Shown here: positions 37,946 through 49,760 of the stretch, piece by piece
Layout of the letters: each line of letters opens with the position of its first letter
How positions within the stretch are numbered: position 1 is the stretch's first letter
DNA from: Kudoa neothunni
Lineage: Eukaryota > Cnidaria
Length of the DNA stretch: 64,000 nucleotides
Reading direction: 5' to 3'
Assembly (NCBI GenBank): GCA_964304625.1
Contig: OZ199838.1
Span: 6,324,001 to 6,388,000 of the forward strand
Made by a program: the position numbers and the translations under genes
Notes under the pieces: generated by a model
Database searches by the model: none
Told to the model about the DNA's origin: nothing
Seen by the model: the letters and a program-made list of their open reading frames with translations, nothing else

Positions 37946-39202
37946 CCCTCCCGGGACTGCGCGGGGCCATTGGTAACCCCATTTTTGGTAAATGTTTGTT
38001 TTTATCTACTTAAACTTTTCATTTTAATTTTTTGGTTTATGTAATCTTAGATTAACGTGTATTGTTTAGAAATACAAAATTTCAGATAAATTATAGTATT
38101 CTACGGTTCAAAAATTTTGTTTAATGTTACGTATCACTCATATATGTTATTTAGAACTATTTTATACGGTTGTATCAAGTGTGTTTAATTTATATGATAA
38201 GAAAAATTGCCATTTCAATATATATTATCATGACCAAACTGAGGAATATTGTAATTTGTAACCATTCTTGTTATCTGTTATAAGATTCCGAAGATGGAAT
38301 AGGATTAAAGAGATTAATCCCTTTTTATTATCGTCCAGGTTATTGCGCGTTGAAAACCGAACGGGTTGTCTGATGTGCATTTAAAATATTTTATAATATT
38401 TATTTTTTCAATAAATTAAATTCAAATTGTAGTAAATTAAAAGGTGACCATATTTTACTAAAAATTAATAGTTTAGTCATTTAATTAATAGATTAAAACT
38501 TAGTCACATTATTTCTGTCATGATATCGTCAGATTTGAAACGATTCCCTATTCCATAAAATTAACAAGTGAACATTTATGTTATTTGTTGTATTTTTTTT
38601 AATTTTTTTAATTTTTAGTAAAATGAAACTAGACCATTTCCTTATTACTATAGAAACGATTAAAACCAAGTTGAAAGAAATAAGCTTTGAATCATACTTA
38701 TATCTTGATTAAAACTAATTTCATTCATAAAAAATAAATTCATCCTTACTTATTTAGAATTAACATTATTGTTTATTTTTCAATATGTGTTGTAAACACA
38801 TCTTTTGTTAATCAATGATGGATTACGTAACATCACCGGAGTTACCTCCTGTTAGTGACATGGCGGGGCGGCCTGATATTGATATTAAAAGTGGCATAGA
38901 AGTTTCTATTTTGTTACATTCAATTAAACCGAAACCTAAATAGTTATACCTATTACATCTATCGTTTGAAGTTTTGTTTGGATAAGTTTAATTGGTAATG
39001 CCTCCCGATATCGTTACGATATTTTAAACGAATTCTTTCGTCGCTTTGATATTTTACGCATATATTTCAATTTTAAAAAGATTAATTAATTTATATACCA
39101 AAAGTTCGAATCATACTCAATCATTATAATAGAAAACGACTGGGGTCGCTGACCGACCCCATGGGAACACGCGTAAGTTTTTCGAGCGCGGTCCTTTGAG
39201 GG
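37946..39202. mobile_element. Non-autonomous piggyBac-type element
   Basis: Flanked by TTAA at 37942-37945 and 39203-39206. The ends CCCTCCCGGGACTGCGCG and, inverted, CCCTCAAAGGACCGCGCTCG match. Each end carries a C/G-rich sub-terminal hairpin (GGGGCCATTGGTAACCCC; GGGGTCGCTGACCGACCCC). The interior is AT-rich and encodes no transposase. Confidence 0.8.
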
Positions 39203-40172
39203 TTAACGTGTCTTTCACCCAAATTGATCAGACCGGTTTGAATCTCAATTATGTCTCATTAAGAATCATATATCCCCCCTCCGTTGGTTATACCGAATAT
39301 AATATACATGACAGTCTTTCCTAATGAAGGTTGGATTACCAAGAGTTTCACTTGATGCTGTTTTCGACGGATTGAGGAAGTAAAGATGCTAATTTTTAAG
39401 GTTCGCCGATATATTAAGTTAGATCTGATCGAAAACCTTTTAATTTTAATGAGAGATGAAATATGTATTACAGTCAGTAATCGATTTTGCACACTTTTCC
39501 CCAGACACTCTGTTGGTCAATGTAGCATTATTCGCAAAAAAATTAGAAATTTAGCGATAAGCAAAAATAAAAATACAAAATAACAAAATACTTCGAAAAT
39601 CTTCTATAAATAACCGTTAAGATAGTTACTGTGAGACATTTCAACATATCAAATATAGCAGTTCTAAATGGCCTCCTCGAAAAAAGAACTAAATTTTCTC
39701 TTTAATTCAAAAAAGTTTAGATCGTTTCGGATCATCGTTAGAATTGGAAATTGATTTGTATGTGTCAAAATATGACACAAACCTAAATTAGTGATTTTTT
39801 CAAAAATTGAAATTATCACTTTATTTTTGTTCTATTGTAGAATTTATATTCGTTTATACTATTTCGACCAAAAAATATCAATTTTTCTTCTAAAATCCCC
39901 CAAAAGTGGATATATCATTATTATGTGTGTGCGCGGAAAAGTATGTAAAATCGGTTCTGGATAGATTTTACACATTTTTTTCGTGGTCCCGGAGGTATTG
40001 TGCAAAATCGATTACATACTATATTTGCTTTCAAATGTTAATGTGGTAGGGAGCTTTTTTCCGTGTTATAAACAGTTTAAGTTGGAAAATCGATACTTTT
40101 GAATGGGATGGGGTATGGAACTTTTTTTCAAGGAAAGGTGGGGCGCGATAAAAAGAACGTTGGAAAACACTG

Positions 40173-41305
40173 CAATAAACTCTTGATATTTTGTAACTCG
40201 GTATTGCGTAATTCATTATATTTTAGTTTATTTTTTTTATATTTTTATCTTGATAAAGAAAAAAATAATAATATATGAAATCAAACCCCCACTTTTTATG
40301 GTATAATTTTATACAAGATGTAAAAAAGTAAAAGAAAAGCAAAAATAAATGTTATTGCTATTGCGTAACTAAAATTTTTGAATTTAATCTTCAAAATGTT
40401 TTGAAATAAAACCCGAAAATGACTCGTTCCCAAAGAAATATTAAATATAAAACCAGAATAAACAAACATTATAAATCATAATGTAAAGGGTAGGCGCGGA
40501 TAGGGCTCGAACCTTCGTGTCATAGCTTAAAGGCGGTGGTGCCATACTGCTCTGCTGCAGATTGCGTATATGTTAACTCTGGTTACAATCCTTATGATTA
40601 GGGATGACGGTTTCCGATATTTATTTTTAAAAATTTCGACGACTAAAATCGACGCTACTTTAGTTGGTCCCAGGAGCGCGCGCACATTTTTGAACATTTT
40701 AAATTTAAAAATTTTGGAATAAGATCCGCCAAAAAACCTTTCTTATCCAATAGCGATAGCGGAACACACCGAGAACAATAACAGAAACCTAATTTTCCTC
40801 AATTTTGCCATTTTTTCTATTTAAAAAAATAACTGATAGGGAAGTGCCTTGGAATGATTTTTTAACGAAATATAATTCGTTGACTCTATTTTCTTATCAA
40901 GTCTATTTTGTTGTAGAAATAATTTCACTTTGCAATATTTTCAGGCTAATTCATTTCCCGACTTCTCTATGTCAATCCATTCAACAAGGAAACTATCAAA
41001 TTCCCTTAGGTTACTATTAATTTCAAGCTATTTGGGAGATTTCAACTTTTTTCATAATATAAACGTTAAACCAATTTTTTTAAAATTTCTATGATTAAAA
41101 TAGATTATGATCGAAAATTGCGATCCCTGCGTATAATCGATCATTATACAATATAGTCAAAGAATCTAGGAAACTCCACAAAATTAACGAAGATTTTTTA
41201 AAAATAACTGTTTGCGCATGTGCGTGTTTTAGTATTGCGTGATTTCTTGCTATTGTGTAACTATTCTTTTGTCCCAGAAATTTATGCAATGTCGAGAGTT
41301 TGTTG
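40173..41305. mobile_element. Tigger-related non-autonomous element
   Basis: The left end CAATAAACTCTTGATATTTTG and the inverted right end CAACAAACTCTCGACATTGC match. Both resemble the Tigger terminus at 35527, including repeated ATTGCGTAA boxes. TA follows the right end; the left flank has lost its match. There is no transposase. A tRNA-like segment lies inside at 40496-40560. Confidence 0.6.
40496..40560 (-). other. tRNA-like segment (possible SINE head)
   Basis: Read on the minus strand it has GAGCAGTATGGCACC near an A-box position and a perfect B-box GGTTCGAGCCC. The acceptor and anticodon stems do not pair properly, so a functional tRNA is unlikely; a tRNA-derived SINE fragment fits better. 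Confidence 0.4.
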
Positions 41306-41400
41306 TATAACCGATTTTATAAATTTAAATCTGTAACCAACTTGCGAGTAAGAGTTTCTGAGATTAAAAATTAATAGTGCGCGTGCGTGAATGCCATTTA
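41306..41400 (+). repeat. Dispersed tail repeat copy
   Basis: AAATCTGTAACCAACTTGCG ... GAGATTAAAAATTAATAGTG matches 15551-15640 and the inverse of 60108-60190. Confidence 0.7.
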
Positions 41401-41565
41401 AGATTAAAAATAACCGTGTCAATAGACAACGCCATAAAAAAAATATATATATATATTTTAAGAGTAATATATAGTTATTGAAAAAAATGTTTCATATATT
41501 CCAGTTTATATATTGAAACGAGTTAACACGCAAATATATAAACACAACTATTCAATAGGTATTAT

Positions 41566-43877
41566 TTATAATGAAGTTTTCAAAAATAGTATTTTCCATA
41601 CCAGCATTCCCAATCGAATGTATATTTCCATATATCCAATCCCAGCAATTATTACACATATGAAAATACATTGGTTTAAGGTTAGATGAGTAACAGTTTT
41701 CGATCGGATTTGGGTATAATTGCCAAAAAGTACTCTATCGGTGTGGTGGGTTTCGTTCCTGCAGAAAATGGGTTTGATAAAGTTGCACTTAATATAAAAT
41801 ATAAGAATTCCTTAATCAAGTCAAAACAATAATATTTACTGGACAATTACAAAAACTCGCACAATAACATGATTCAATCTGACTAAGATTAAAAAAATGC
41901 CAATCGATTATTTCCCCCTTTGAATTTTTCAACATAACTATGCAAAGGAATTTAGAAATTTTAATTTTAAGAAAGACAACCACGTTACTAGGGCAATTAT
42001 TTTTTTTTGCTTCGATCTTGGGAAGAATTTCAAGTGTGTAAACTTTTATGCTTTTGGGAAAGATTTTATGTGTCTGTTCATTTTTAGAAAATTCGTATAA
42101 CGATAGGCACTTTCCTAATGAAACCTAAATAAAAATAATATATCGGTTTAAAAAAAAGGTTGTGTTACGGTGAAAACTGCTTCAATGAGGCCATAATTTA
42201 TCACAGTGACTACAATCACACGACCTTTAGAAGTGGTGTTTGTGGTGGCAGCAATTATTTTGGCTTCCGATCTAAATTATTATTTTAAAGGGTGAAAATG
42301 AATAAACACTTTGGATACATATTATATGTAACAGAAGTGAGTGATCCCTCCACAATAATAGTAATTAAACTAGATGAAGAATAGCTTTTGGTTATTTTTA
42401 ATTGAGGGGTTTTGTGATGAACCAACTCGCAACTTCCATATCTACTGCATAAGTAGATGGGTTTATATCCTGCAGAGATACGTTTCTTAGTAAAAGTTCA
42501 AAAATTGTTTGGCATCATCTCACTCATACTGTATCTTCCTTAATAAGATCTTTGGGTTGGTTCAGTAGGCAGCTAATAACGATTAACGTTAATTGGAGTA
42601 TTAATAGAGTTAAAAATATACGATCCAGCTTTATTATAACAACTATAACCATCTAAACCCTGATTTCTAAAAGCAGAATAGCCTGTGCCAATTTTATTGC
42701 ATTCAGTCCCTAGCATCGATACCAAGTGGTTGGGTACTATCAGCATCTAGTAGGTTATTAAAATGTAGAATCTTAGAAAAAATAACTTTATTATTATGCC
42801 CATTGAGTGGAACAAGAAAAACATGACTACTGAGATTAGGTATTTGTTCTTGAAATTCAAATTCTCCTGAATATAGAACTGACAGCTTTAAACATGTTAA
42901 ATTTTGGAATCTATCACAACAACGATTTACTTTGTTACTCCGGTAGATATTATTGTGTGAGCCAACATGTACAATAATTGGTTTGCTCATATCATTTTTT
43001 GTTTTATCTATGGCTATCTTTATTGATATATTGGTGTATATTTTGTATGTGAATATCTCATACACATCGTACCTTAATAGAAGATTTGCGGTGTCAAGGA
43101 AAACCTACTGTATTCACAAGTTACCATAAATCTACAAATCGTAAACAATGAGCAGAAGCTGAATTTTTATTCGCGAGCGAACAATCGATATCACCTCTTG
43201 TAAAAACCGTCTTATTGAAGAAATATTTGTCAAATTTCTCTTTTCCAGTGCACGAACAACAAAACCCCTTTCACAACAATAAGCTTTAAAGAATCAATAA
43301 AACATTTCATCTACTTGACTGTCCCATATTGGTTGTGACTGTGCGTCTTTTTGATCTTCTGTAACAACGTTACTGTATGCATATCCACATGTAACATGTG
43401 GATCCATCCATTCGTCTCTACACGAAAAAAAGTTCTCATTTTGATACCATTCCCCTAATTTGATAATTTCTTCGTATGGATGATGATTAACTTGAATCTA
43501 TTAAATAATATTTTCTATTAAATTCACTAAGATATACTTTTGATTTCATTAATTCGTATCTCAGTTGCGGGAGTTGTTTGACGATATCTAATTTAAGAGG
43601 GTAATCCAATGGAACTAGTTGGCCATGTTTGTTGTGAACTTTTGTGACTTTAAATGCCAATTCTGACTATGATTTAGTTAATATATTTGTTTTTTAATTA
43701 TTAAGATACTTTTTGTACAAGTTCCTCAATCGATAATGTTAAATACACCTGAGATCGACATTCAATGGGTTGGTTACTTTCGGGGCAGGATGACACTATA
43801 GAATGAGATAATACTTTTTGAGCACCAGTTCCCCAGATGTGAACAAACGTAAAAGTCAATGTTATTAATGAATTCAT
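41566..43877 (-). CDS. HAP2: HAP2/GCS1 gamete fusion protein, 11 exons
   Basis: HAP2 is the conserved gamete-surface protein that merges sperm and egg membranes. Exons: 43877-43710, 43666-43538, 43497-43315, 43267-43125, 43072-42787, 42746-42622, 42572-42530, 42485-42319, 42271-42169, 42124-41840, 41787-41566. All junctions are GT...AG with consistent phase, 1,854 nt, 617 residues. Diagnostic blocks in order: signal peptide MNSLITLTFTFVHIWGTGA, VTCGYAYS ... WDSQGFCCSC, RGDIDC, SAHCLRFVDLWYDVYEI, IPNLSSHVFLVP, GTECNKIGTGYSAFRNQ, AGSCLLNQPKDLIKEDTKR, YLCSRYG, GRVIVVTVINYGLIEAVFTV, CYCASFCNC and a C-terminal membrane span (CIFICVIIAGIGYMEIYI). The cytoplasmic tail is very short. The gene looks intact and complete. 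Introns are 40-52 nt. Confidence 0.95.
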
Positions 43878-44545
43878 TTTTTATATCTTACAAAAAATCG
43901 TTTATAATTTAACATTGTATCAACTATTATAAAATGTATCTTATCAAACACCCCAAAGTAGCTAATTTATTGTTACAATTTTTGTTTCACATTATTTGCT
44001 ATTTAACAATTTTTGTTTTGTCAATTTACTAAATAAAAGGTAATTAAATGTTACAAATAATTGGTTTCTTAATTAAAACTTTTAATTGGCCAAATAAATA
44101 TTAAGTTTCGAATAATATTTACTTTAATATTTGTTATGGTCATTTGTTAACTAAACGAGCAATTTTAGTAATTTATTGATGACAAATATTTTCTGTTGCG
44201 ACTAAGTACGGTCGTTTAGTTACAAATGCATTTTTCTGGATTCACTATGGTAGATTGTAATTAGCTCCTAGGTGCAAATAACTGAAGAGACAAAATAATG
44301 AGGTACGACATACATTAAATCTTCTCAACTTTATTTTTAACTCAAAAATGTATGTTATAATCTTTTTCTAATATTACATTATCAATTTTATATATAAAAA
44401 CTATTATATTTCATATTATTAAAATGAAGTTTAAACTAAATATAACTTTATAATTAAGTTACAATAATATATTGATATAGAGTAATTTAGAGGTGTTTGT
44501 GACAACTTCGCAGTTAGTCAATAAGTCATGAATGAAAAATACTTA

Positions 44546-45265
44546 TCTGTCTCTTGCAGAAAAAAAATAATTAGGTTTTTGATGCTTCACATCATATTCA
44601 ATTAACTCTAATACTTCGTAGTAGTACATTGAAACTATCATGATTTTTAATCCAGAGGCGCCTAAAATAAATTTCAACAACAAACATTTAGAAACAGATT
44701 AAAATTTTGTAATTAAACTTCTTTTTAAATAATGTAACATCTACTATCGCAAATAACATTTGACTATTCAGTTTCCATGATTTTATCAATTAAAAATCAT
44801 TAAATACGATATAACGCCTTAAAAAATTAAGTGTCGTAATTTTATGGTGTCCAAAGTATTTTTGAAACTTTAAATACTTAAAAAAAGTTGTGTTGGCTCT
44901 TGTGGTAATTGAATATTATTTTATTTAAAAGATGCCTCATTTTCTTATTTATACCATCTTGAATGTATTACCAATTAAATTAACAAATAAAACATTAGGG
45001 TAAAATTCAACTTTTCCAAAGATTATTATCAAATTGAGTTTTTAAGTTACCTTTGAACAAGCAATTGAATCATTTTTTACTAAAAGCCAACTATACATAT
45101 TTGTCTTTTTAAAGAATTTTTTTATATATTACCATGGAACAAATTTTTTCCCCATTTCATTTAACAAGTCATTCAAATTACCCTGAATAAATTGGTAAAT
45201 TTACTCCTAATTTAAGCTAAAAATTCTGAGGTGTAACGTAATCTTCTTTATATTAAAAAATATAT
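44546..45265 (-). CDS. Unidentified spliced gene
   Basis: I do not recognise it. Coding-like exons in order: MSKNNIFFNIKKITLHL near 45265, GNLNDLLNEMGKKFVPC joined by a 42-nt intron to WLLVKNDSIACSK, then EFYPNVLFVNLIGNTFKM, ANTTFFKYLKFQKYFGHHK with ITTLNFLRRYIVFNDF, and a last exon 44656-44546 (ASGLKIMIVSMYYYEVLELI, ending FFSARDR stop) behind a clean TTTATTTTAG acceptor. Not every junction could be fixed in phase. The strand matches HAP2, which lies downstream. Confidence 0.4.
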
Positions 45266-45789
45266 TATTTTTAGACATTTCTGATTATTATAAACTATAA
45301 GTATGTTTGCTGTGGTCATTATAATCCACACTTAATTAGAAATATTTTTTAAACCATAATTATTCTGTATTTACTTGAAATCTTTTAATTTCATTCATAA
45401 CACATCGTGAAGATATAAGAATATTAATAACCAAAATAAATTAATAATAATAATAATAAAAACATCGTTGTCAACAGTAAAACTAGTTATCATTATTTTA
45501 ATTATATTAAAATGATTATGCAAGTTTCGAATAACTTTTTTGAATATTTAATTATACGATCAAAAAACTACTATCCCAAAAAGTGGAGATTTAAAATTTG
45601 GGTTAAATAAAGTTGGTTGCGCGAGCATGTACTAAGCAAAAAAATTTGTATGTTAGTTGCATATTTTATTTCTCACGATTCTACGTTTATTTTACACTCC
45701 AAAAAACAATACTTGTAACAATAATCCTAATATTAGTATTTTTATGCGCATCTTATTTCCAAACCCTCAAAATATGCAATAGCATGGAC

Positions 45790-46270
45790 AATTAGGCATA
45801 GTCTTGCTAGGTGTGGCTCACATTCTGTGAGGTTGTGTGTTTGAGGCCTAGTGGGGGAGTCGCCGTAATCTTAATCCGAAATTGAGTAGAAAGGCTGTAG
45901 TAATCGCAGGGATCTGCGATTTCTCGTAATCTCGCTTGCAGCTGGGAAGGGAGCCTGGCGGAGGAGTAGATCACGGGCGCTCGTAAACGCGGGGATACAG
46001 GAACGAAATAAAACCCAGTAGGAGGTTTCCGTTAAGTCGACTCTTATACTCAGATGACTTTCCCAGACTAATTCTGAGTTAGTCCTGGGTATGGTTAGGG
46101 CGGTGGTTTCTCCAAAATGAGAAATTTTAGTGGGTTAAAATCCCATACTACCACATAAACGTAAGTCGCCTTAATATGTCGCCAGGTGCCTAAAACGTAA
46201 ACGAAGAAGTCTAACCAACTCGAACTTCACAACCTAACATGTTGCGCTAGGGGTTTGACCTTGTAAACAA
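45790..46270. other. GC-rich non-coding island, possible SINE or structured RNA
   Basis: About 480 bases of near-balanced base composition in AT-rich DNA, with no open frame. It contains several self-complementary runs (TCGCAGGGATCTGCGA at about 45904) and, at 46091-46162, a tRNA-like stretch with GGCGGTGGTTT and a B-box-like GGTTAAAATCC. That part recalls a degraded tRNA-Leu-type head, but the acceptor stem is not convincing. Confidence 0.4.
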
Positions 46271-46982
46271 CAAAATTAAAAACATGCAATACGCGATGGT
46301 GAATTTACATATTTTGGCTTCTTAATATAAACCATGGTAAATGTTTTTATTGCGTTGAAATGATTTTCAACAATAATAAATGAGAAAAGAGTAAATTAAT
46401 AACTTAATGCACTTAACAGACTCAAACATTTATAGAATGTCAGCAATAATATTTCACCGAATGAAAATTAAATAATAATTTGTCATCGAAAAAAGGGTAC
46501 ATTAATTTATCCAAAATACAAATATTTTCTGGGGATATATATTCAATTCAAACTTTATTTTGTGTCGATTTTTTGAGTGTATTTTAAATTTAATATTTAT
46601 GGATATTTTACCAAGAAAATATTTCCACTAGGATAGTTTTAATTTCATCTTGTGTTAATTACGGTAATCGCAAAAACTGAAGTCTAATATCTCCCATTAA
46701 TTTTTTCTCCTAAACTTACTTAGCAACATTATTTTTTGTTTTAATAGTGTTTAATATTACAAAAAATAATAAATAATTATTCCATTTCTAAAATGTCGCC
46801 TCGTGTTAATTCCAAATATAATTATGATCTCTATTAAGGTCAAATGTAAAATCACAGAAATCAGCCAATGAAACACGAATCCCGAACAAATTGGAAGGGC
46901 TTAATTGACCTTAAGTAGACATCAAACAAGCGCACGCAGTCATAATCGAAAAAGCGAATTTCTTATCTCTTCAGAGTATCCC

Positions 46983-48444
46983 ATGAGAACAGTAGAAGTT
47001 TCAGCGCCTGCAAAAGTTGTGCTCAGTGGCGAACATTCAGTGGTTCACGGAAAAGTGATTACTTAAGTGTGTCATATGTTAATTAATTATTTAGCATGCG
47101 TTGGTTGGTTCTATCGATAAGCACCTTAATTTAAAAATAACTGAAGACAGTCTTGATCCAGGGAGAATTACTTTATATTTGAACAAAAATACAACTCCCG
47201 AAACAGGAATTAGCATTTCTGATTTATCGCAACAATATTGCAAAGACATTCAATCCACCTCATTGACAGGTGAAACACTCCATCACACAAAATAAAATTG
47301 ATTTTTAACTCATTTTATTTAAGAAAAATATTCCATTATTCTCAAAAATATTAATGAAAATGGTTTGGTTGCTAATGGCAACAACTACAATCCTCAATTA
47401 ATTTCAGTTATAACGGCCGTTTGTATTCATTACATTTCCACTGACTTTTTGTATGAATTAAGATTTTTAATCTCAGTTGATTCCGATATTTAGTTCTCAG
47501 TACAGTTTAACAGTAAATTTGAGTTATGAGTTTCCGTTTGCTTCTGGGTTAGGATCGTCAGCGGCACTTGCATGTTGTTTGGCAGCTTACGCCTTGGTGA
47601 AAAACGAAAGCAACCACACAAACAAAGATGAAATAAATCGTTTAGCTGGGGATATTGAAAAAATCTTTCATTCCAATTCCAGTGGAATGGATAATACATG
47701 TGTGTGTTTTGGTGGGGTTCTTCTATTTAAAAACTTTTCGATAATCCAAAGAATAACTATGTATAACAATAGCTCTCTGTGGCAAACCTATTTTAGTAAT
47801 TTTTGATTATATTTTAGGAGCGAGGACATTTCCGTTTTGATCATCAATAGTGGGGTTACTCACTCAACTAAAAGTGCTGTGTTGAATGTGGCCGACGCCT
47901 TTAGACGTGTAGTTCTTGATTTGTTTGTCTTTGAATTCAACTCGTATAGGATCCTGTTAGATTTGAATCTATTTTCAATACTATCGATTGTATCACAATG
48001 GATATGTTTGAGAAATTTAATAACTTATCCGGTACTTTCCATTGTTAAGCAGCGGTTTATTATTTTTAGGTGACTTTTCTTTAGTGAAGGACAAAATTAA
48101 TGTTATATCTTATTCTCATATGTATAATTAAATTCTTTATAGACTTTAATAAACCAGAATCACAATCTGTTAAATGATATTGGTGTGGGCTTCAAAGAGG
48201 CATGTGACATCACGGAAATATGCCAATCATTTGGAGTCTACCCTAAAATAACTGGATCTGGATGTGGTGGTTGTTTGATTGCTCTTCTTCATAAAAGTAT
48301 ATTTTTTTAAACTTTCAATTTTTATATATTCTCGTAGATGAACTACCGACTCTCCAACCGTTGTTTGATAGTTTAACTAGAAGTGGGTTTCAATACATTT
48401 TGACCAAATTCAATCAAAAAGGAGCTGTGGTCCACCGTTTATGA
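46983..48444 (+). CDS. MVK: Mevalonate kinase, 9 exons
   Basis: MVK phosphorylates mevalonate with ATP in isoprenoid synthesis. It is a GHMP kinase, cytosolic or peroxisomal. Exons: 46983-47054, 47095-47269, 47324-47450, 47494-47760, 47818-47908, 47950-48031, 48070-48101, 48143-48296, 48338-48444. All are phase-consistent, 1,107 nt, 368 residues (396 in humans). Motifs: APAKVVLSGEHSVVHGK at the N terminus, the ATP loop PFASGLGSSAAL, catalytic-region SSGMDNTCVCFGG, INSGVTHSTKS, and the C-terminal GHMP motif TGSGCGGCLIALL. Introns are 38-57 nt. The frame is intact and the start codon is the first ATG before the GHMP motif. Confidence 0.95.
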
Positions 48445-48724
48445 TTCTATTTTTAAAACTCAATTTTTAAGATATTTTCTATTCAAAAAATGGAGTTTAT
48501 CGCGCTTTTCCAAAGTAGAGATTAACCAAATAATATCAGTGTTGTTTCACCTAAAATCTTTTATCTTTTCTAATTTTATATAACTACATATTATCCTTTT
48601 TTCAAGATGAATTCAATTTATAAAGAATTGAATAACGTTGTTAGCTTTATTATAGTTATTTCTTACTTACTTTCAACCAGTAATTTATCTCAATTTGACA
48701 TTGTTACTCACGAGGTAAACCTCT

Positions 48725-49190
48725 TGAGGTTACTAATTAGATTGGGTTGTTTGGATTGGTCAAGGTAGGCTCTATGAACGCTTTAGGCATCTTGATGAAT
48801 ATGATATTACCGTATATTATGGCGACGGGGCAGGAATTCAATCCACTATACATACTAGATTCGAGGTGACTGCCATCCCAGCTTTGTACTCAAATTCTAA
48901 GGAAACTGGCTCTATGGGATGTGTTATGTAAATTATTGTTACTCAAATTCTCCCAACGATTTAAACGTCAGATCCGACCTTTCCCAATTGGCCGGACTAT
49001 AATGGCAATCGCTGTTTACAAAATAATGGGCGTATACTCTAACCACAGCTTCTGTTATGTGATTATGAAGAATAACGTAGAGCCAGTGGCTTGTTGACAT
49101 CGGGGCTTAAGCTGGCAACTTAAAGATTTACAGCACAAGACGTCACACACACGGCATCGATCCGCCGTCTTTCAAGCCCATTACTGCATT
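48725..49190. other. Second GC-richer non-coding island
   Basis: About 465 bases with raised GC and no open frame, ending in AAGACGGCGGATCGATGCCG on the reverse strand. Similar in size to the island at 45790 but with no clear sequence match. It may be a SINE. Confidence 0.35.
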
Positions 49191-49530
49191 CTTAGAGGTC
49201 AGAAATAATTAATTATTTTAAATACTACATACGAAGAATTAAGTTTTTAAGGGGCAGTCGGTACTCTATACGAAACCTAAAATATTCATGAAAAGTTAAT
49301 AAAATTTAACTGGTTAATAGTTTAAAAATATTTTAACCACTTGAAAAAATGTATTTTAAAATATTTTCCAAACTTGTCAACTACATTTTAACAACGTAGA
49401 AATTACTTTAAATATGAATTACAAAACCCACTTGAAGCATGATCGGTACAAAAATTCTTAAACAACAGATATATTTTGAGAATGTTTTTTATCAGCTGCG
49501 ACTAGGAAAAATGGCTATTGACTGTTTTAA

Positions 49531-49730
49531 NNNNNNNNNNNNNNNNNNNNNNNNNNNNNNNNNNNNNNNNNNNNNNNNNNNNNNNNNNNNNNNNNNNNNN
49601 NNNNNNNNNNNNNNNNNNNNNNNNNNNNNNNNNNNNNNNNNNNNNNNNNNNNNNNNNNNNNNNNNNNNNNNNNNNNNNNNNNNNNNNNNNNNNNNNNNNN
49701 NNNNNNNNNNNNNNNNNNNNNNNNNNNNNN
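49531..49730. other. Assembly gap, 200 N
   Basis: Exactly 200 unknown bases; the length is probably a scaffolding placeholder. Confidence 0.99.
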
Positions 49731-49760
49731 TAGTTTAACCACATCTATAAAATGTAATTG

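Noticed and set aside
45613-45795. 60-codon hydrophobic frame (possible membrane protein)
   Set aside because: No splice context, and AT-rich DNA readily gives such hydrophobic runs.
46091-46162. Functional tRNA-Leu
   Set aside because: B-box-like sequence is present, but the acceptor stem does not pair and the T-loop lacks the usual C; a SINE remnant is more likely.
49439-49744. Four open frames running through the gap
   Set aside because: They are artefacts of translating N as an unknown residue.
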